In this document: in pieces, positions 24,299 to 34,028 of the stretch
How the letters are laid out: the number at the start of each line of letters is the position of its first letter
How positions within the stretch are numbered: position 1 is the first letter of the stretch
DNA from: Xanthobacteraceae bacterium
GTDB lineage: Bacteria > Pseudomonadota > Alphaproteobacteria > Rhizobiales > Xanthobacteraceae
Reading direction: 5' to 3'
DNA length: 64,000 nucleotides
Assembly: GCA_022844205.1 (NCBI GenBank)
Contig: JALHMF010000002.1
Span: 62,001-126,000 of the forward strand
Translations under genes and position numbers: made by a program
The notes under the pieces: model-generated
Database searches by the model: none
What the model saw: the letters and a program-made list of their open reading frames with translations, nothing else
Told to the model about the DNA's origin: nothing

Positions 24299-25162
24299 TT
24301 ACCGGCCACCCGAGAACTTGCGCGGTTTTCGTCCCTTGTGCTGGCGCGAACGCAGGATCGCGGCATTCAACTCGCCGCCGTAGATGAAGATCATCGCCGC
24401 GAAATAGAGAAATACCAGTGCGATCATGCCGGACGCGAGGCCCGCGTAGTAGGTCACATAGGTATAGGCGAAGGCGGCGAGATAACGGCCGAACGCAATT
24501 CCCGAGGCTAGCCAGAGCACGAGTGTAACGGCGATCCCGGGCGTGATTGTCAGCGTCTTTCGGCTGCCCGCGGGCAGCCATTTATGCAGGACGTAAAGCG
24601 CAATCACCAGAATAACCGATGCGGTGAAGAAGCGATAAAATTCAAGAACGAATGTGAATTGCGAGAGCACCGGCAAATATTTGACGGCGGTCTTCCAGAT
24701 CAGCGGATAGAGAATGACCAGGAAGGAAAGCACGAGCAGCGCCGTGGCGCCGAGCAGCACATAGAGGATCGCTTCCAGCCGCAGCAGCCACCACGACCGC
24801 ACTTCACGCACGCCATACGCGCGGTTGAGTCCGATCCGCAGGCTTTCGACGCCGCTCGATGCGAAGAAAATCGCGAGCGCCACGCTGAACGTCAGAAGAT
24901 CCGGGCGAAGATTTGTGAGTACGTCATGAATTTCGTCCCCGAGCGGAACGGCGACTTCCTTCGGCCAGGTTTCGAGCAGCAGCCGCACCGTCTCCTCGGC
25001 GAGTTCCTGCGATCCGAAAAGTGCCGCGAGCGTGCCCACGAAAATCAGGAACGGGAACATCGCCATCAGCGCCGAGAGCGCGATATGGCTCGAGATCGCC
25101 CAGCCGTCGTCTTCGTTGAAGCGGTCGAAGGCTTCGGCCGCGATCTGCCAGATTTTATGCAT
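24299..25162 (-). CDS. YihY/BrkB family inner-membrane protein
   Basis: 287 residues, about six membrane segments. The lead sequence FNEDDGWAISSHIALSALMA (about residues 14-33) and GLNRAYGVREVRSWW are the signatures of the YihY/BrkB family, once called ribonuclease BN, now regarded as a membrane protein of unknown function. The last 20 residues (RSRQHKGRKPRKFSGGR) are strongly basic and cytosolic. It lies downstream of the chemoreceptor gene, separated by a long hairpin. Confidence 0.9.
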   Translation of the reverse strand: MHKIWQIAAEAFDRFNEDDGWAISSHIALSALMAMFPFLIFVGTLAALFGSQELAEETVRLLLETWPKEVAVPLGDEIHDVLTNLRPDLLTFSVALAIFFASSGVESLRIGLNRAYGVREVRSWWLLRLEAILYVLLGATALLVLSFLVILYPLIWKTAVKYLPVLSQFTFVLEFYRFFTASVILVIALYVLHKWLPAGSRKTLTITPGIAVTLVLWLASGIAFGRYLAAFAYTYVTYYAGLASGMIALVFLYFAAMIFIYGGELNAAILRSRQHKGRKPRKFSGGR

Positions 25163-25164
25163 TA

Positions 25165-25197
25165 AGGCCCTCGCCGGGTTGATCCCGGCACGGGCCT
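25165..25197 (-). terminator. long hairpin between chemoreceptor and BrkB genes
   Basis: Two stem blocks, AGGCCC/GGGCCT (outer) and GCCGGG/CCCGGC (inner), are separated by a 2x2 mismatch and closed by a five-base loop. It lies 35 bases beyond the chemoreceptor stop and three bases before the brkB-like start, so it likely ends chemoreceptor transcription or forms the leader of the next gene. No strong T-tract follows. Confidence 0.5.
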
Positions 25198-25232
25198 AAT
25201 TTCTCACATCGCGGCGGGCGAGGGAATCAGGA

Positions 25233-27317
25233 TTACGCGGCCCGGACCTGGCTGAGGAACTGCTTGATCGCCGCGTCGAGGCGATCACCTTCGCTGCGAA
25301 GCTCTTTCGACATACCGGCGACATCCCCGGCCGTCGTGAGTGCGCCGGAGGCGGCGTCCTCCACCGAGCGCATGGCGCCGGCACCCGCTTCAGCGTCGTC
25401 CGAAGCCTGCGCCACATTGTTCGCAATAGAAACGACCGCGGCGTTCTGCTCTTCCACCGCCGAGGCGACCGAGGCGGCCATCGCGGACATTTCTTCAATG
25501 ACGGAACTGACATTGTCGATGGCGCGGGTGGCATCCGAGGAGGCTTCCTGGATGGAGCCGATCTGCAGGGCGATGTCTTCGGTCGCGCGCGCGGTCTGTG
25601 CGGCGAGCGATTTTACCTCCTGTGCGACGACCGCAAAGCCCCTGCCCGCTTCACCGGCACGGGCGGCTTCGATGGTCGCGTTGAGCGCAAGCAGGTTCGT
25701 CTGCCCGGCGATCGACTGAATGAGACCGACGACTTCGCCGATGCGGCTTGCCGCATCGCTGAGATTGCCCATGATCTTCACGGAACGCTTGGCTTCGGCA
25801 ACGGCGCGGCCGGCCACTTCGGTCGAGGTCGCGGTCTGGCGCGCGACTTCAGAGACGGAGCTGGAAAGCTGCTCCGCGGCTGCGGCCGCCTGCGACACGT
25901 TGGAGGATGCCGCACCCGCGGCACGTCCAGCACGTTCAGCTTCGGTGCCTACCTGCTCGGCCGTCTGGCTGAGTTTGTCGGCGGATTCGGCGAGACTTTT
26001 TGCGGCGGTACGCACGGATGCCAACCCGGTATTGGCGGTTTCGGCAAAAGCGCGCACAAGCTGATCGACCTTTGCCGAATGCTTCTCGCGCTGTGAGGCT
26101 GCCTCGCGCTGCTGCGTTTCCAGTCTTTCGCGTTCCTTGGCGTTGTCACGAAACACAAGAACCGTTCGCGCCATGGCGCCAATTTCGTCCTTCGCCTTTG
26201 TGGCCGGAATGTGCGTGTTCTTGTCGCCGTCCGCGAGCGCACGCATGACGCCTGCAAGCTCGACCAGCGGCTTCGTGATGCTGCGGCCGATCAGCCAGCT
26301 GAACCCAAGGCTTAGAAGCAGCACAAGTGCACCAACCGTAATGATGACTGTTTTCGTTCTTGTCTGCGAAGAACTGAGGGCCGCCGAAGACACGCGCTCC
26401 CGGTGCCGGGCGAGATCGATCAGCTTGTCCGATACAGGCAGCATTTCCATGGCGTCGATCTCGATCAGCGCAACGAGCGGATGCACTTTACTCAAGGCGC
26501 TCGACCACTCCTTGAAAGTATCGACGTAAACCTGAACTTGATCGACGAGCTGTCTCTTCATGATGTCAGCGGCGATGACAGTCTTCAGGTTCTTCGAAAA
26601 ATTCTCGTGCTCCGAAAAGAACGAGATTTCGAGAAAACTCGAACGGTCCAGCTTGAATTCCGTTTCGTAGCGGCGCATCACGAGCAACGACGACAAGAGA
26701 CGCTTTGCCTCGATCTCTTGCAGCCAGGACATATCGAGATTGATGATGCGCTCCACAGCTGCGGCGGATTCCTTCAGCTTGCCCTGGATTCCGTCGCTGG
26801 AATCCCAGCCCAGATTTTTCTGTTCTTTCAGGAGTTGTTCAAAATTATTCTTGAGAACCGATACCTTGATCCGTAATTCAGCGATGTTGATGTCATTGCT
26901 GGCGCCTGAGGCCTTTTCGATGGAAGCGCGGCTAAGCACTGCAATTTCGTGGCTGGCATTCAGATTTGCCTCGATGGCGTCTAGGCTGCGGACTGCCATG
27001 GCGTGTGCGTCGTTGAAGGTTTTTATCCGATCTTCGTCCGGCTTGATCGCAAACTCGCGGGCGGCATAGCGCATTTCAGACAGGCCGACGCGAAGCTCCC
27101 TGCTTACGTCCGCGAGTAACGACGACTCGCGTACACCTTCAAAGGAAGAGTCGACATCTCGTTCACCTGCGAAGAAAGCAGCGCCGATAATCGCCAGGCC
27201 AAGCACCGGGATCAATGCAATCGCAACGATGCGCGCGCGCACGCTGAGCGCCGTCGTCATCCGCAATGCCGTTATGACGTAGTGCGACACAAAATTCTTG
27301 ACGCGAGAGAAATCCAT
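25233..27317 (-). CDS. methyl-accepting chemotaxis protein
   Basis: 694 residues from the ATG at 27317 with GGAG upstream. Layout: first membrane helix ([20 protein letters not shown], about residues 25-45), a long periplasmic helical-bimodular-like sensor (about 46-320, no Cache/PAS motif seen), second helix ([15 protein letters not shown]), HAMP, then a coiled-coil signalling domain with the hairpin tip [20 protein letters not shown]. It reports an unidentified ligand to CheA/CheW. There is no C-terminal pentapeptide for CheR. No chemotaxis operon is nearby. Confidence 0.92.
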   Translation of the reverse strand: MDFSRVKNFVSHYVITALRMTTALSVRARIVAIALIPVLGLAIIGAAFFAGERDVDSSFEGVRESSLLADVSRELRVGLSEMRYAAREFAIKPDEDRIKTFNDAHAMAVRSLDAIEANLNASHEIAVLSRASIEKASGASNDINIAELRIKVSVLKNNFEQLLKEQKNLGWDSSDGIQGKLKESAAAVERIINLDMSWLQEIEAKRLLSSLLVMRRYETEFKLDRSSFLEISFFSEHENFSKNLKTVIAADIMKRQLVDQVQVYVDTFKEWSSALSKVHPLVALIEIDAMEMLPVSDKLIDLARHRERVSSAALSSSQTRTKTVIITVGALVLLLSLGFSWLIGRSITKPLVELAGVMRALADGDKNTHIPATKAKDEIGAMARTVLVFRDNAKERERLETQQREAASQREKHSAKVDQLVRAFAETANTGLASVRTAAKSLAESADKLSQTAEQVGTEAERAGRAAGAASSNVSQAAAAAEQLSSSVSEVARQTATSTEVAGRAVAEAKRSVKIMGNLSDAASRIGEVVGLIQSIAGQTNLLALNATIEAARAGEAGRGFAVVAQEVKSLAAQTARATEDIALQIGSIQEASSDATRAIDNVSSVIEEMSAMAASVASAVEEQNAAVVSIANNVAQASDDAEAGAGAMRSVEDAASGALTTAGDVAGMSKELRSEGDRLDAAIKQFLSQVRAA

Positions 27318-27504
27318 CTCGTGCTCCGGCGGGTGTCGAACGGCCAAATTACGGGGATTGATAGTGTGGAGCCGGTTTACCCGGCCGTGGCGTTCCCCCT
27401 AGGAAGGATGGAATCGCGTATTGGTTAACAATGCGTTGACAGCGTGCCTCACGATTGTGCAAGGCGCAGAGAGCCGGTTACATGGCCGCGAACCGGAGCA
27501 GACA

Positions 27505-29190
27505 ATGCCTTCGTCGCCTTCCCGTACCGCCACCGAGAACCAACCGGACATTACCAAGCTTGCAAACGGGGGGCTTTTGGCGTCCGAATCAATCCTTGCC
27601 GCCGTTTCCAGCCGCCTCCGCACGCGCGTAAGCGAGGGAGGAAAACTGTCCGCTGTAACCTTGGAGACCGAGCAGTTCGCGGTGCATGGCCTCGCCTGGC
27701 TTGCGACCTATGTGGAGGCGATCCGCCAGCTCGCCGCTTATTCCAGCCGGATGGAAGCGGAAGGGAAGTTCGAAGAGACCGCTCAACTGCTCGTCCAGAT
27801 CGGGCTTGGCGAATATCTCGCCCAGATATTTGGCGGCATTCCGATGAGCCAGAGCGAGACAGTCCGGCTCTCATCGTTCGGACTGAGCGAAGAGCAGATC
27901 GCTTCGTTCAGGACGCCAGCCGTGCAGTCCCTGATTGCAGCGGGAACCGCGCCTGCAACACGCGCACGGCTGATCGATCTGATTTCGACGAGCGATGGCC
28001 TGGCGCTCTTCGGCGCGAGCGGTCTCGACGAAACCCTGGAGGCCATGCGCAGCGAAATGCAGCGCTTCAGTTCCGAACAGGTGCTCCCGTATGCGCAGGG
28101 CTGGCACCTTGCCAACGAATATGTGCCGCTCGAAATCATCGAGCGAATGTCGGACCTTGGCGTATTTGGCCTGACGATTCCGGAAGAATTCGGCGGGCTC
28201 GGGCTCGGCAAGGAATCGATGTGCGTCGTATCCGAAGAATTGTCCCGCGGGTGGATCGCGGTCGGCTCGCTCGGCACGCGCTCTGAAATCGCGGCGGAAC
28301 TGATCCTTGCCGGCGGCACCGATGCGCAAAAGACAAAGTGGTTGCCCAAGATCGCGTCGGGCGAAATCCTGCCCACCGCCGTATTCACCGAGCCGAATAC
28401 CGGCTCCGATCTCGCTTCACTAAAGACGCGCGCGGTACGTGAAGGTGATGTCTACAAAATCTACGGCAACAAGACCTGGATCACCCATCCGGTACGCGCG
28501 GACTTGATGACGCTTCTCGCGCGCACCAATCCGAACGAAACCGGCTACAAAGGCTTATCGATGTTCCTCGCGGAAAAACCGCGCGGCACAGCCGAGAACC
28601 CGTTTCCGGCGCAAGGAATGTCCGGCGGCGAGATCGAAGTGCTGGGCTATCGCGGCATGAAGGAATACGAAATCGCCTTCGACGGTTTCGAGGTATTGGC
28701 GGAAAATCTTCTCGGCGGCATTGAGGGGCAGGGCTTCAAGCAGCTGATGCAGACCTTCGAATCCGCGCGCATCCAGACGGCGGCCCGCGCCGTGGGCGTC
28801 GCGCAATCGGCGCTCGATCTGGCGCTCCGTTATGCCAAGGAGCGCAACCAGTTCGGCAAGCCGATCCTGTCGTTTCCGCGCGTGTCCGACAAGATCGCGA
28901 TGATGGCCGCCGAAATCCTGATCGCGCGCCAGCTCGTCTATCACGCGGCACGTGAAAAAGATTCCGGCCGCCGCTGCGATCTGGAGGCAGGCATGGCAAA
29001 ACTCCTCGCCGCGCGCATCGCCTGGGCCGCGTCCGACAGCGCCGTGCAAATCCACGGCGGCAATGGCTTCGCACTCGAATATCCGGTGTCGCGGGTACTT
29101 TGCGATGCCCGCATTCTTTCCATATTCGAAGGTGCCGCCGAGATTCAGGCGCAGGTGATCGCGCGCCGTCTGCTTGAAGGCGCGAACTAG
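27505..29190 (+). CDS. acyl-CoA dehydrogenase family protein with N-terminal extension
   Basis: 561 residues from the ATG at 27505 with GGAG upstream; typical acyl-CoA dehydrogenases have about 380. The extra ~170 N-terminal residues are helical (VHGLAWLATYVEAIRQLAAY and following). The dehydrogenase core starts near EMQRFSSEQVLPYAQGW and shows FGLTIPEEFGGLGLG, AVFTEPNTGSDLASLKT, WITHPVRADLMTLLART and the C-terminal QIHGGNGFALEYPVSRVLCD. FAD-dependent oxidation of an acyl-CoA is expected, with electrons passed to ETF (etfBA at 32.3 kb). The same architecture occurs in Rhizobiales; the substrate is unknown. Confidence 0.88.
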   Translation: MPSSPSRTATENQPDITKLANGGLLASESILAAVSSRLRTRVSEGGKLSAVTLETEQFAVHGLAWLATYVEAIRQLAAYSSRMEAEGKFEETAQLLVQIGLGEYLAQIFGGIPMSQSETVRLSSFGLSEEQIASFRTPAVQSLIAAGTAPATRARLIDLISTSDGLALFGASGLDETLEAMRSEMQRFSSEQVLPYAQGWHLANEYVPLEIIERMSDLGVFGLTIPEEFGGLGLGKESMCVVSEELSRGWIAVGSLGTRSEIAAELILAGGTDAQKTKWLPKIASGEILPTAVFTEPNTGSDLASLKTRAVREGDVYKIYGNKTWITHPVRADLMTLLARTNPNETGYKGLSMFLAEKPRGTAENPFPAQGMSGGEIEVLGYRGMKEYEIAFDGFEVLAENLLGGIEGQGFKQLMQTFESARIQTAARAVGVAQSALDLALRYAKERNQFGKPILSFPRVSDKIAMMAAEILIARQLVYHAAREKDSGRRCDLEAGMAKLLAARIAWAASDSAVQIHGGNGFALEYPVSRVLCDARILSIFEGAAEIQAQVIARRLLEGAN

Positions 29191-29205
29191 CGAAACAAAA
29201 ATTTA

Positions 29206-30144
29206 ATGCTCGATTTCTCCATTTCGGAAAGCTTGCGGCTGGTGTTGCGGACCTTTCCGTTCATGCTGCTGCGCATGGCGGTCTATTTCGGAATCGCGGC
29301 GGCCTATGTGGTCGCCACCGGCGGCAGTGCCGGTCTCGGCTTCGGCATTGGCGCGCTGGCGGATGCAAGGGCGGCAGGCGCTTTCTGGGGCGCCATCGGC
29401 GGCTTCTCGCTCACCACCTTCGTTCTTTGGTGGTTGCGGGAATACATTCTCTATCTTGTGAAGGCGGGTCACATCGCGGCACTCGTCCAGCTTTATGACG
29501 GACGCGCCTTCCCCGCGGGCCAGGGGCAGATCGGCCACGCGATCGGTGTCGTGCAACAACGCTTCATCGAGATCAGCGTGCTGTTTGTCGTCGACCGTCT
29601 GGTGCTCGGCGTAATCCGGACACTGGTGGGATTGGCGAACTTCGCGAACATGATCCTTCCCGGCACTGGCGGTGCAGTCGTTTCGATCGTGAACGCGATC
29701 CTGCAAGTCGCGGTCGGCTTTGTTGACGAGATCATCCTCGCCTACAACATCCGCACGCGCGCCACCGACCCATTCGCCGGCGCAAAAGACGCTCTCATCC
29801 TCTATGCGCAGAACCACTGGAAGATGATCAAGAACGCGCTTCTGCTTTCCGCGATCGCTTACGGATTGGCGTTCGTCGTCTTCCTGTTTGCGCTGACACC
29901 GGCCGCGGCCTTCGCCTATGCGTCACCGAGCGGTTCTTCCATTGTCACGATCCTGCTTGCTGCGGTATTTGCATGGAGCGTGAAGCAGGCGTTTCTCGAG
30001 CCGTTCATCATCGCTTCGCTGATGCAGGCCTATTTCAGAACCGTCGATGGCCAGAAACCGGACGCTGCCTGGGATGGCCATCTGACCGAACGATCCGGCC
30101 ATTTCCGCGAACTGAAAGCGAAAATCGGAACAGCTCCTAAATGA
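29206..30144 (+). CDS. conserved membrane protein of unknown function
   Basis: 312 residues, 15 bases after the acyl-CoA dehydrogenase gene. About six hydrophobic stretches: LRMAVYFGIAAAYVVATGGS (residues about 22-41), 60-90, 115-150, NALLLSAIAYGLAFVVFLFA (about 208-227), a glycine/alanine-rich segment, and IVTILLAAVFAWSV. The C-terminal 30 residues are soluble. A central block NILPG-like (ANMILPGTGGAVVSIVNAIL) resembles glycine-rich channel or transporter helices. I do not recognise a named family. Confidence 0.75.
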   Translation: MLDFSISESLRLVLRTFPFMLLRMAVYFGIAAAYVVATGGSAGLGFGIGALADARAAGAFWGAIGGFSLTTFVLWWLREYILYLVKAGHIAALVQLYDGRAFPAGQGQIGHAIGVVQQRFIEISVLFVVDRLVLGVIRTLVGLANFANMILPGTGGAVVSIVNAILQVAVGFVDEIILAYNIRTRATDPFAGAKDALILYAQNHWKMIKNALLLSAIAYGLAFVVFLFALTPAAAFAYASPSGSSIVTILLAAVFAWSVKQAFLEPFIIASLMQAYFRTVDGQKPDAAWDGHLTERSGHFRELKAKIGTAPK

Positions 30145-30162
30145 CTGTCCGCCGGCTAATCC

Positions 30163-30654
30163 ATGACGTATAAAGCAACGATGCTTCGCTCCGCCGTCCT
30201 TCTCGTTTGTGCGTTCCTGGTGGTGACGGCTGTCTCGTTCGCCGGAAGCGTTGCTACGACTCCAAAGCTTGCGGGCTGGTACGCCCAGCTTGCAAAGCCT
30301 TCCTTTACGCCGCCGAATTACGTGTTTCCGTTCGCATGGACGACGCTCTATGTGCTGATGGCGATTTCGCTCTGGCGGATTTTCGTCTCGCCGGCTTCAG
30401 CGGCCCGCACGCGGTCAGTCTCCCTGTTCGCCGCGCAACTGGCTGCGAATGTCGCGTGGCCCTGGGTTTTCTTCCATTTTGAATCGCTGAAGGGCGGGCT
30501 GGTCGCGATTGTTTTGCTGGCGGTCCTCATTGCAGCGACCCTTTGGGAAACGCGCAGGGTCAGCATTCTTGCTGCGTGGCTTCTCGTTCCCTATCTCGCA
30601 TGGGTGCTGTTTGCCGCGTTGCTAAACGCGGAAATCGCACGCATGAACGGCTAA
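30163..30654 (+). CDS. tspO: TspO/MBR family tryptophan-rich sensory protein
   Basis: 163 residues, five membrane helices. TspO signatures are clear: WYAQLAKPSFTPPNYVFPFAW (the conserved W-x-x-L-x-K-P-x-x-x-P-P loop, about residues 39-59), ANVAWPWVFFHFESLKGGL, and LLVPYLAWVLFAALLNAEI. TspO binds tetrapyrroles or porphyrins and affects photosynthesis and stress genes in alphaproteobacteria. Its family is well supported; the ligand here is inferred. It lies 18 bases after the unknown membrane protein, same strand. Confidence 0.92.
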   Translation: MTYKATMLRSAVLLVCAFLVVTAVSFAGSVATTPKLAGWYAQLAKPSFTPPNYVFPFAWTTLYVLMAISLWRIFVSPASAARTRSVSLFAAQLAANVAWPWVFFHFESLKGGLVAIVLLAVLIAATLWETRRVSILAAWLLVPYLAWVLFAALLNAEIARMNG

Positions 30655-30673
30655 TTTGCCGAGAAGGGTTTCC

Positions 30674-30868
30674 ATGGCGAGCGCTCTGCAAAGTTTCATC
30701 GTTCCCGCCGCGATCGGCGCGGTCGCGATCGTTCTGCTCTTCGGCCTTCTCAACATGACGCAGAGCGGCTCAGCCAGCACATCGCAAAAACTGATGCGGA
30801 TGCGCGTGCTGCTGCAATTCATCGCCGTCATCGTGATTATGTTCACGATCTGGATGTTGGGCCGCTGA
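30674..30868 (+). CDS. twin transmembrane helix small protein (HIG1-like)
   Basis: 64 residues from the ATG at 30674, with GAGAAGGG upstream. Two hydrophobic helices (about residues 8-28 and 43-61) flank a loop with MTQSGSASTSQKLMRMRVLL, matching the HIG1_N/twin-helix small proteins common in Rhizobiales, some of which associate with respiratory complexes. It lies in the TspO-to-cobalamin-adenosyltransferase run. The function is unproven. Confidence 0.8.
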   Translation: MASALQSFIVPAAIGAVAIVLLFGLLNMTQSGSASTSQKLMRMRVLLQFIAVIVIMFTIWMLGR

Positions 30869-30911
30869 TCGAAAGCGGCTAGAATGTTCAAAATCGAGGG
30901 GCATAGACGGC

Positions 30912-31484
30912 ATGGTCGTCCTCAACCGCATCTACACCCGTACCGGCGACGACGGCACCACTTCGCTCGGCTCAGGCGAACGGCGCAAGAAATATGATTT
31001 GCGTGTCGCCGCTTACGGCACCGTCGATGAGGCAAACGCGGTCATCGGTATCGCAAGGCTGCATACGGCGGCACTCCCCGAACTCGATGCAATGCTTGCG
31101 CGAATCCAGAACGATCTGTTCGATGTCGAAGCCGATCTCTGCCTCGCCGAGAAAGGGCCCGGCGGGGCTCGCCTCAACATCACCGAAACGCAAGTGAACT
31201 GGCTGGAACAGCAGATTGACCTTTTGAACAGCGAACTCGATCCGCTCAAGTCTTTTATTCTACCCGGCGGCAGTCCTGCTTCCGCATATCTGCATCTTGC
31301 CCGCACTGTCTGCCGCCGCGCCGAACGCATGATGGTGGAGCTGAAAGACACCGCCAACGAAATGGATTCGCCTGAAGCCCGCAAATACGTGAACCGGCTT
31401 TCCGACTTCCTGTTCGTGGCGGGACGCTACGCCAACAACAAGGGCAAAGCCGACATCCTCTGGAAGCCCGGCGAGAACCGCTGA
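30912..31484 (+). CDS. cob(I)yrinic acid a,c-diamide adenosyltransferase, PduO type
   Basis: 190 residues. IYTRTGDDGTTSLGSGERRKK at the N-terminus is the ATP-binding lead of PduO-type enzymes. AAYGTVDEANAVIG and RRAERMMVELKDT (Arg and Glu of the active site) and YVNRLSDFLFVAGRYAN are also family blocks. It transfers the adenosyl group of ATP to cob(I)alamin, making coenzyme B12 for mutases. It is seven bases from the rhomboid gene. No cobalamin riboswitch was seen upstream. Confidence 0.92.
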   Translation: MVVLNRIYTRTGDDGTTSLGSGERRKKYDLRVAAYGTVDEANAVIGIARLHTAALPELDAMLARIQNDLFDVEADLCLAEKGPGGARLNITETQVNWLEQQIDLLNSELDPLKSFILPGGSPASAYLHLARTVCRRAERMMVELKDTANEMDSPEARKYVNRLSDFLFVAGRYANNKGKADILWKPGENR

Positions 31485-31491
31485 ACCCCGC

Positions 31492-32202
31492 ATGTTCGTT
31501 CCCATCTACGATTACAATCCGCTGCGCTACTACAAGACCGCGTGGGCCACGCGCGCGCTGATCGTATTGAATGTTGCGATTTTCCTTTTCTTCCAGTCCG
31601 GCATTTTTATCGCGGACGGAATGAAACTTGCTGCCATCACCTTCGGCATCACGCCGGACAGCATCGACAAGGACATCCCGATTCTGCCGGGTTACCGGTT
31701 CATTCCGCCCGAGATCACTTTTGTGACCTACATGTTCCTGCATGGCGGCTGGATCCACCTTTTGGGCAACATGCTGTTCCTCTGGGTGTTTGGCGACAAT
31801 GTTGAAGACGCAATGGGCCGTTTCCGCTTCATTGCTTTCTACGTTCTTTGTGGGGTCGCAGGCGGCTTGGCGCACTACCTCTCCATGCCAGGTTCCACAA
31901 TGCCGCTGGTCGGCGCATCGGGCGCGGTAGCAGGCATCATCGCGGCTTATCTTGTGCTCCACCCGCATGTGAAAGTGTGGGTGCTCGCGCTGGGGCGAAT
32001 TCCGGTCAAGCTGCGTGCGATGTGGCTTCTCGGATTCTGGGCGCTTCTGCAAATCGGCAGCGTGCTGCTCGATTTTGACAGCCCGATCTCGTGGTGGGCC
32101 CATGTCGGCGGACTCGCGATGGGCGCTCTGCTCATCGTCGTTCTCCGCCGCCCGGGCGTGCCGCTGTTCGACCGCGACCTTCCGGCACCGGGCGCAAGTT
32201 GA
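31492..32202 (+). CDS. rhomboid-family intramembrane serine protease
   Basis: 236 residues with six to seven membrane helices. The catalytic dyad is visible: Ser143 in LVGASGAVAG and His204 in WWAHVGGLAMG. The family loop MFLHGGWIHLLGNMLFLWVF (about residues 81-100) carries H-x-x-x-H-x-x-x-N-x-x-x-x-L-like residues. It cleaves membrane proteins within the bilayer; substrates are unknown. It is seven bases downstream of the adenosyltransferase and 55 bases upstream of etfB on the same strand. Confidence 0.93.
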   Translation: MFVPIYDYNPLRYYKTAWATRALIVLNVAIFLFFQSGIFIADGMKLAAITFGITPDSIDKDIPILPGYRFIPPEITFVTYMFLHGGWIHLLGNMLFLWVFGDNVEDAMGRFRFIAFYVLCGVAGGLAHYLSMPGSTMPLVGASGAVAGIIAAYLVLHPHVKVWVLALGRIPVKLRAMWLLGFWALLQIGSVLLDFDSPISWWAHVGGLAMGALLIVVLRRPGVPLFDRDLPAPGAS

Positions 32203-32257
32203 CTCGGCAAAAACGGAGCCATAGCTTGCGCCGCTTTCCGGCGCGGAGCGGTTGCGC

Positions 32258-33007
32258 ATGAAAATTCTCGTCCCGGTCAAACGGGTGGTTGATTACAACG
32301 TCAAGGTCCGCGTGAAGGCGGATGGCTCCGGCGTCGATCTCGCGAATGTGAAAATGTCGATGAACCCCTTCGACGAGATCGCCGTCGAGGAGGCGATCCG
32401 CCTGAAGGAAAAAGGTCAGGCTACCGAGATCGTCTGCGTTTCGATTGGACCTGCCGCCGCCGCGGAAACGATCCGCACCGGCCTCGCGATGGGAGCCGAC
32501 CGCGGCATCCTCGTGAAACACGATGGCACGGTGGAACCGCTCTCCGTTGCAAAAATCCTGAAGGGCATCGTCGAAGCGGAGAAGCCTGGCCTCGTGATCC
32601 TCGGCAAGCAGGCGATCGACGACGACTGCAACCAAACCGGACAAATGCTCGCGGCACTGCTGAAATGGCCGCAAGGTACGTTCGCATCGAAAGTCGTGAT
32701 CGAAGGCAGTCACGTCCTCGTCACCCGCGAAGTTGACGGCGGCTTGCAAACGCTGAAGCTCAACATGCCCGCGATCATCACTACCGACCTGCGCCTGAAT
32801 GAGCCGCGCTATGCGTCGCTGCCGAACATCATGAAGGCGAAGAAAAAACCGATTGACGAAAAGGCGCCTGCCGATTTCGGCGTCGATGTTTCAGCGCGCC
32901 TGAAAGTGCTGAAAACGAGCGAGCCGCCGGGACGCAAGTCCGGCATGAAGGTCGGCTCCGTCGCCGAACTTATCGACAAGCTGAAAAACGAAGCCGGAGT
33001 GATTTGA
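32258..33007 (+). CDS. etfB: electron transfer flavoprotein subunit beta
   Basis: 249 residues from the ATG at 32258. [14 protein letters not shown] is the usual ETF-beta start, [19 protein letters not shown] and [19 protein letters not shown] follow, and the signature region [21 protein letters not shown] ends the AMP-binding fold. It receives electrons from acyl-CoA dehydrogenases and passes them to ETF:quinone oxidoreductase as a dimer with EtfA. The stop overlaps the etfA ATG (TGATG). Confidence 0.96.
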   Translation: MKILVPVKRVVDYNVKVRVKADGSGVDLANVKMSMNPFDEIAVEEAIRLKEKGQATEIVCVSIGPAAAAETIRTGLAMGADRGILVKHDGTVEPLSVAKILKGIVEAEKPGLVILGKQAIDDDCNQTGQMLAALLKWPQGTFASKVVIEGSHVLVTREVDGGLQTLKLNMPAIITTDLRLNEPRYASLPNIMKAKKKPIDEKAPADFGVDVSARLKVLKTSEPPGRKSGMKVGSVAELIDKLKNEAGVI

Positions 33008-33951
33008 TGACCACACTCTTGATCGCCGAGCACGAGGACAGGTCGCTGAACGGCGCCACTGCGAAAACGCTCACCGCCGCGAAGGCAATCGGCGGCGATG
33101 TACATGTGCTGGTCGCCGGCTCCGGCTGCAAGGCTGCGGCGGACGCCGCCGCTAAACTGGACGGCGTTGCGAAGGTGCTGATCGCCGATGACGCGGCCTA
33201 TGCGAACCGCCGCGCCGAACCGATGGCCGATCTCATCGTGTCGCTGGCTCCCGCGTATGAAGCCATCCTCGCGCCCTCGACGACGACCAGCAAGAATTAC
33301 ATGCCGCGCGCGGCGGCCCTGCTCGACGTGATGCAGATTTCCGACATCGTGAAAGTGGTCTCCGCAGACACATTCGAACGGCCGATCTACGCGGGCAACG
33401 CAATCGAGACGGTGCGGTCTTCCGATAAGAAGAAACTCGTCACGGTGCGGAGCGCGTCGTTCACGGCAGCAGCAACGAACGGTAGTGCTCCCATAGAGCC
33501 GGTGAAAAGCGCGGGCGACCCGGCTCTGTCGAGTTTTGTTTCGGAAGAACTCTCGAAATCGGATCGCCCGGAACTCACCGCCGCTCGTGTGATCGTCTCC
33601 GGCGGGCGCGCGCTCGCCAGCAAGGAAAATTTCGCAAAATACATCGAGCCCGTCGCCGATAAGCTCGGCGCGGCTGTCGGCGCATCGCGCGCGGCGGTTG
33701 ATGCCGGATATGCCCCGAACGACTGGCAGGTCGGGCAGACCGGCAAGGTCGTGGCGCCGGAGCTTTATCTCGCCGTGGGAATTTCCGGCGCGATCCAGCA
33801 TCTTGCCGGCATGAAGGACTCCAAGGTCATCGTTGCGATCAACAAGGACGAGGAGGCACCGATTTTTCAGGTGGCCGACTACGGCCTTGTCGGCGACCTC
33901 TTTCAGATCTTGCCGGAGCTAGCACAGGAGCTGGATAAGGCGGGGAAGTGA
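33007..33951 (+). CDS. etfA: electron transfer flavoprotein subunit alpha
   Basis: 314 residues from the ATG at 33007, coupled to etfB. The N-terminal domain starts [15 protein letters not shown]. The FAD-binding C-terminal domain has [43 protein letters not shown] and [20 protein letters not shown], followed by [20 protein letters not shown], the family signature. It acts with EtfB in fatty- and amino-acid oxidation. Confidence 0.96.
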   Translation: MTTLLIAEHEDRSLNGATAKTLTAAKAIGGDVHVLVAGSGCKAAADAAAKLDGVAKVLIADDAAYANRRAEPMADLIVSLAPAYEAILAPSTTTSKNYMPRAAALLDVMQISDIVKVVSADTFERPIYAGNAIETVRSSDKKKLVTVRSASFTAAATNGSAPIEPVKSAGDPALSSFVSEELSKSDRPELTAARVIVSGGRALASKENFAKYIEPVADKLGAAVGASRAAVDAGYAPNDWQVGQTGKVVAPELYLAVGISGAIQHLAGMKDSKVIVAINKDEEAPIFQVADYGLVGDLFQILPELAQELDKAGK

Positions 33952-34028
33952 GGCGTCCGAATCGGGAATGGCGTGTCGCCCGGCTTCGTCGTAAAAGCCT
34001 TTTTACAAGCTAGGCCGCAGGATCAGAT

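Noticed and set aside
24584-25165. 193-residue plus-strand open frame
   Set aside because: Antisense to the BrkB-family gene; Arg/His/Gln-rich shadow composition.
31255-32280. 341-residue open frame on the minus strand
   Set aside because: It is entirely antisense to the cobalamin adenosyltransferase and rhomboid genes, which have clear motifs and correct ribosome sites; its composition is the usual Arg/Ala/His-rich shadow pattern.
32809-33801. 330-residue open frame on the minus strand over etfB/etfA
   Set aside because: Antisense shadow of two well-supported genes; no family motif.
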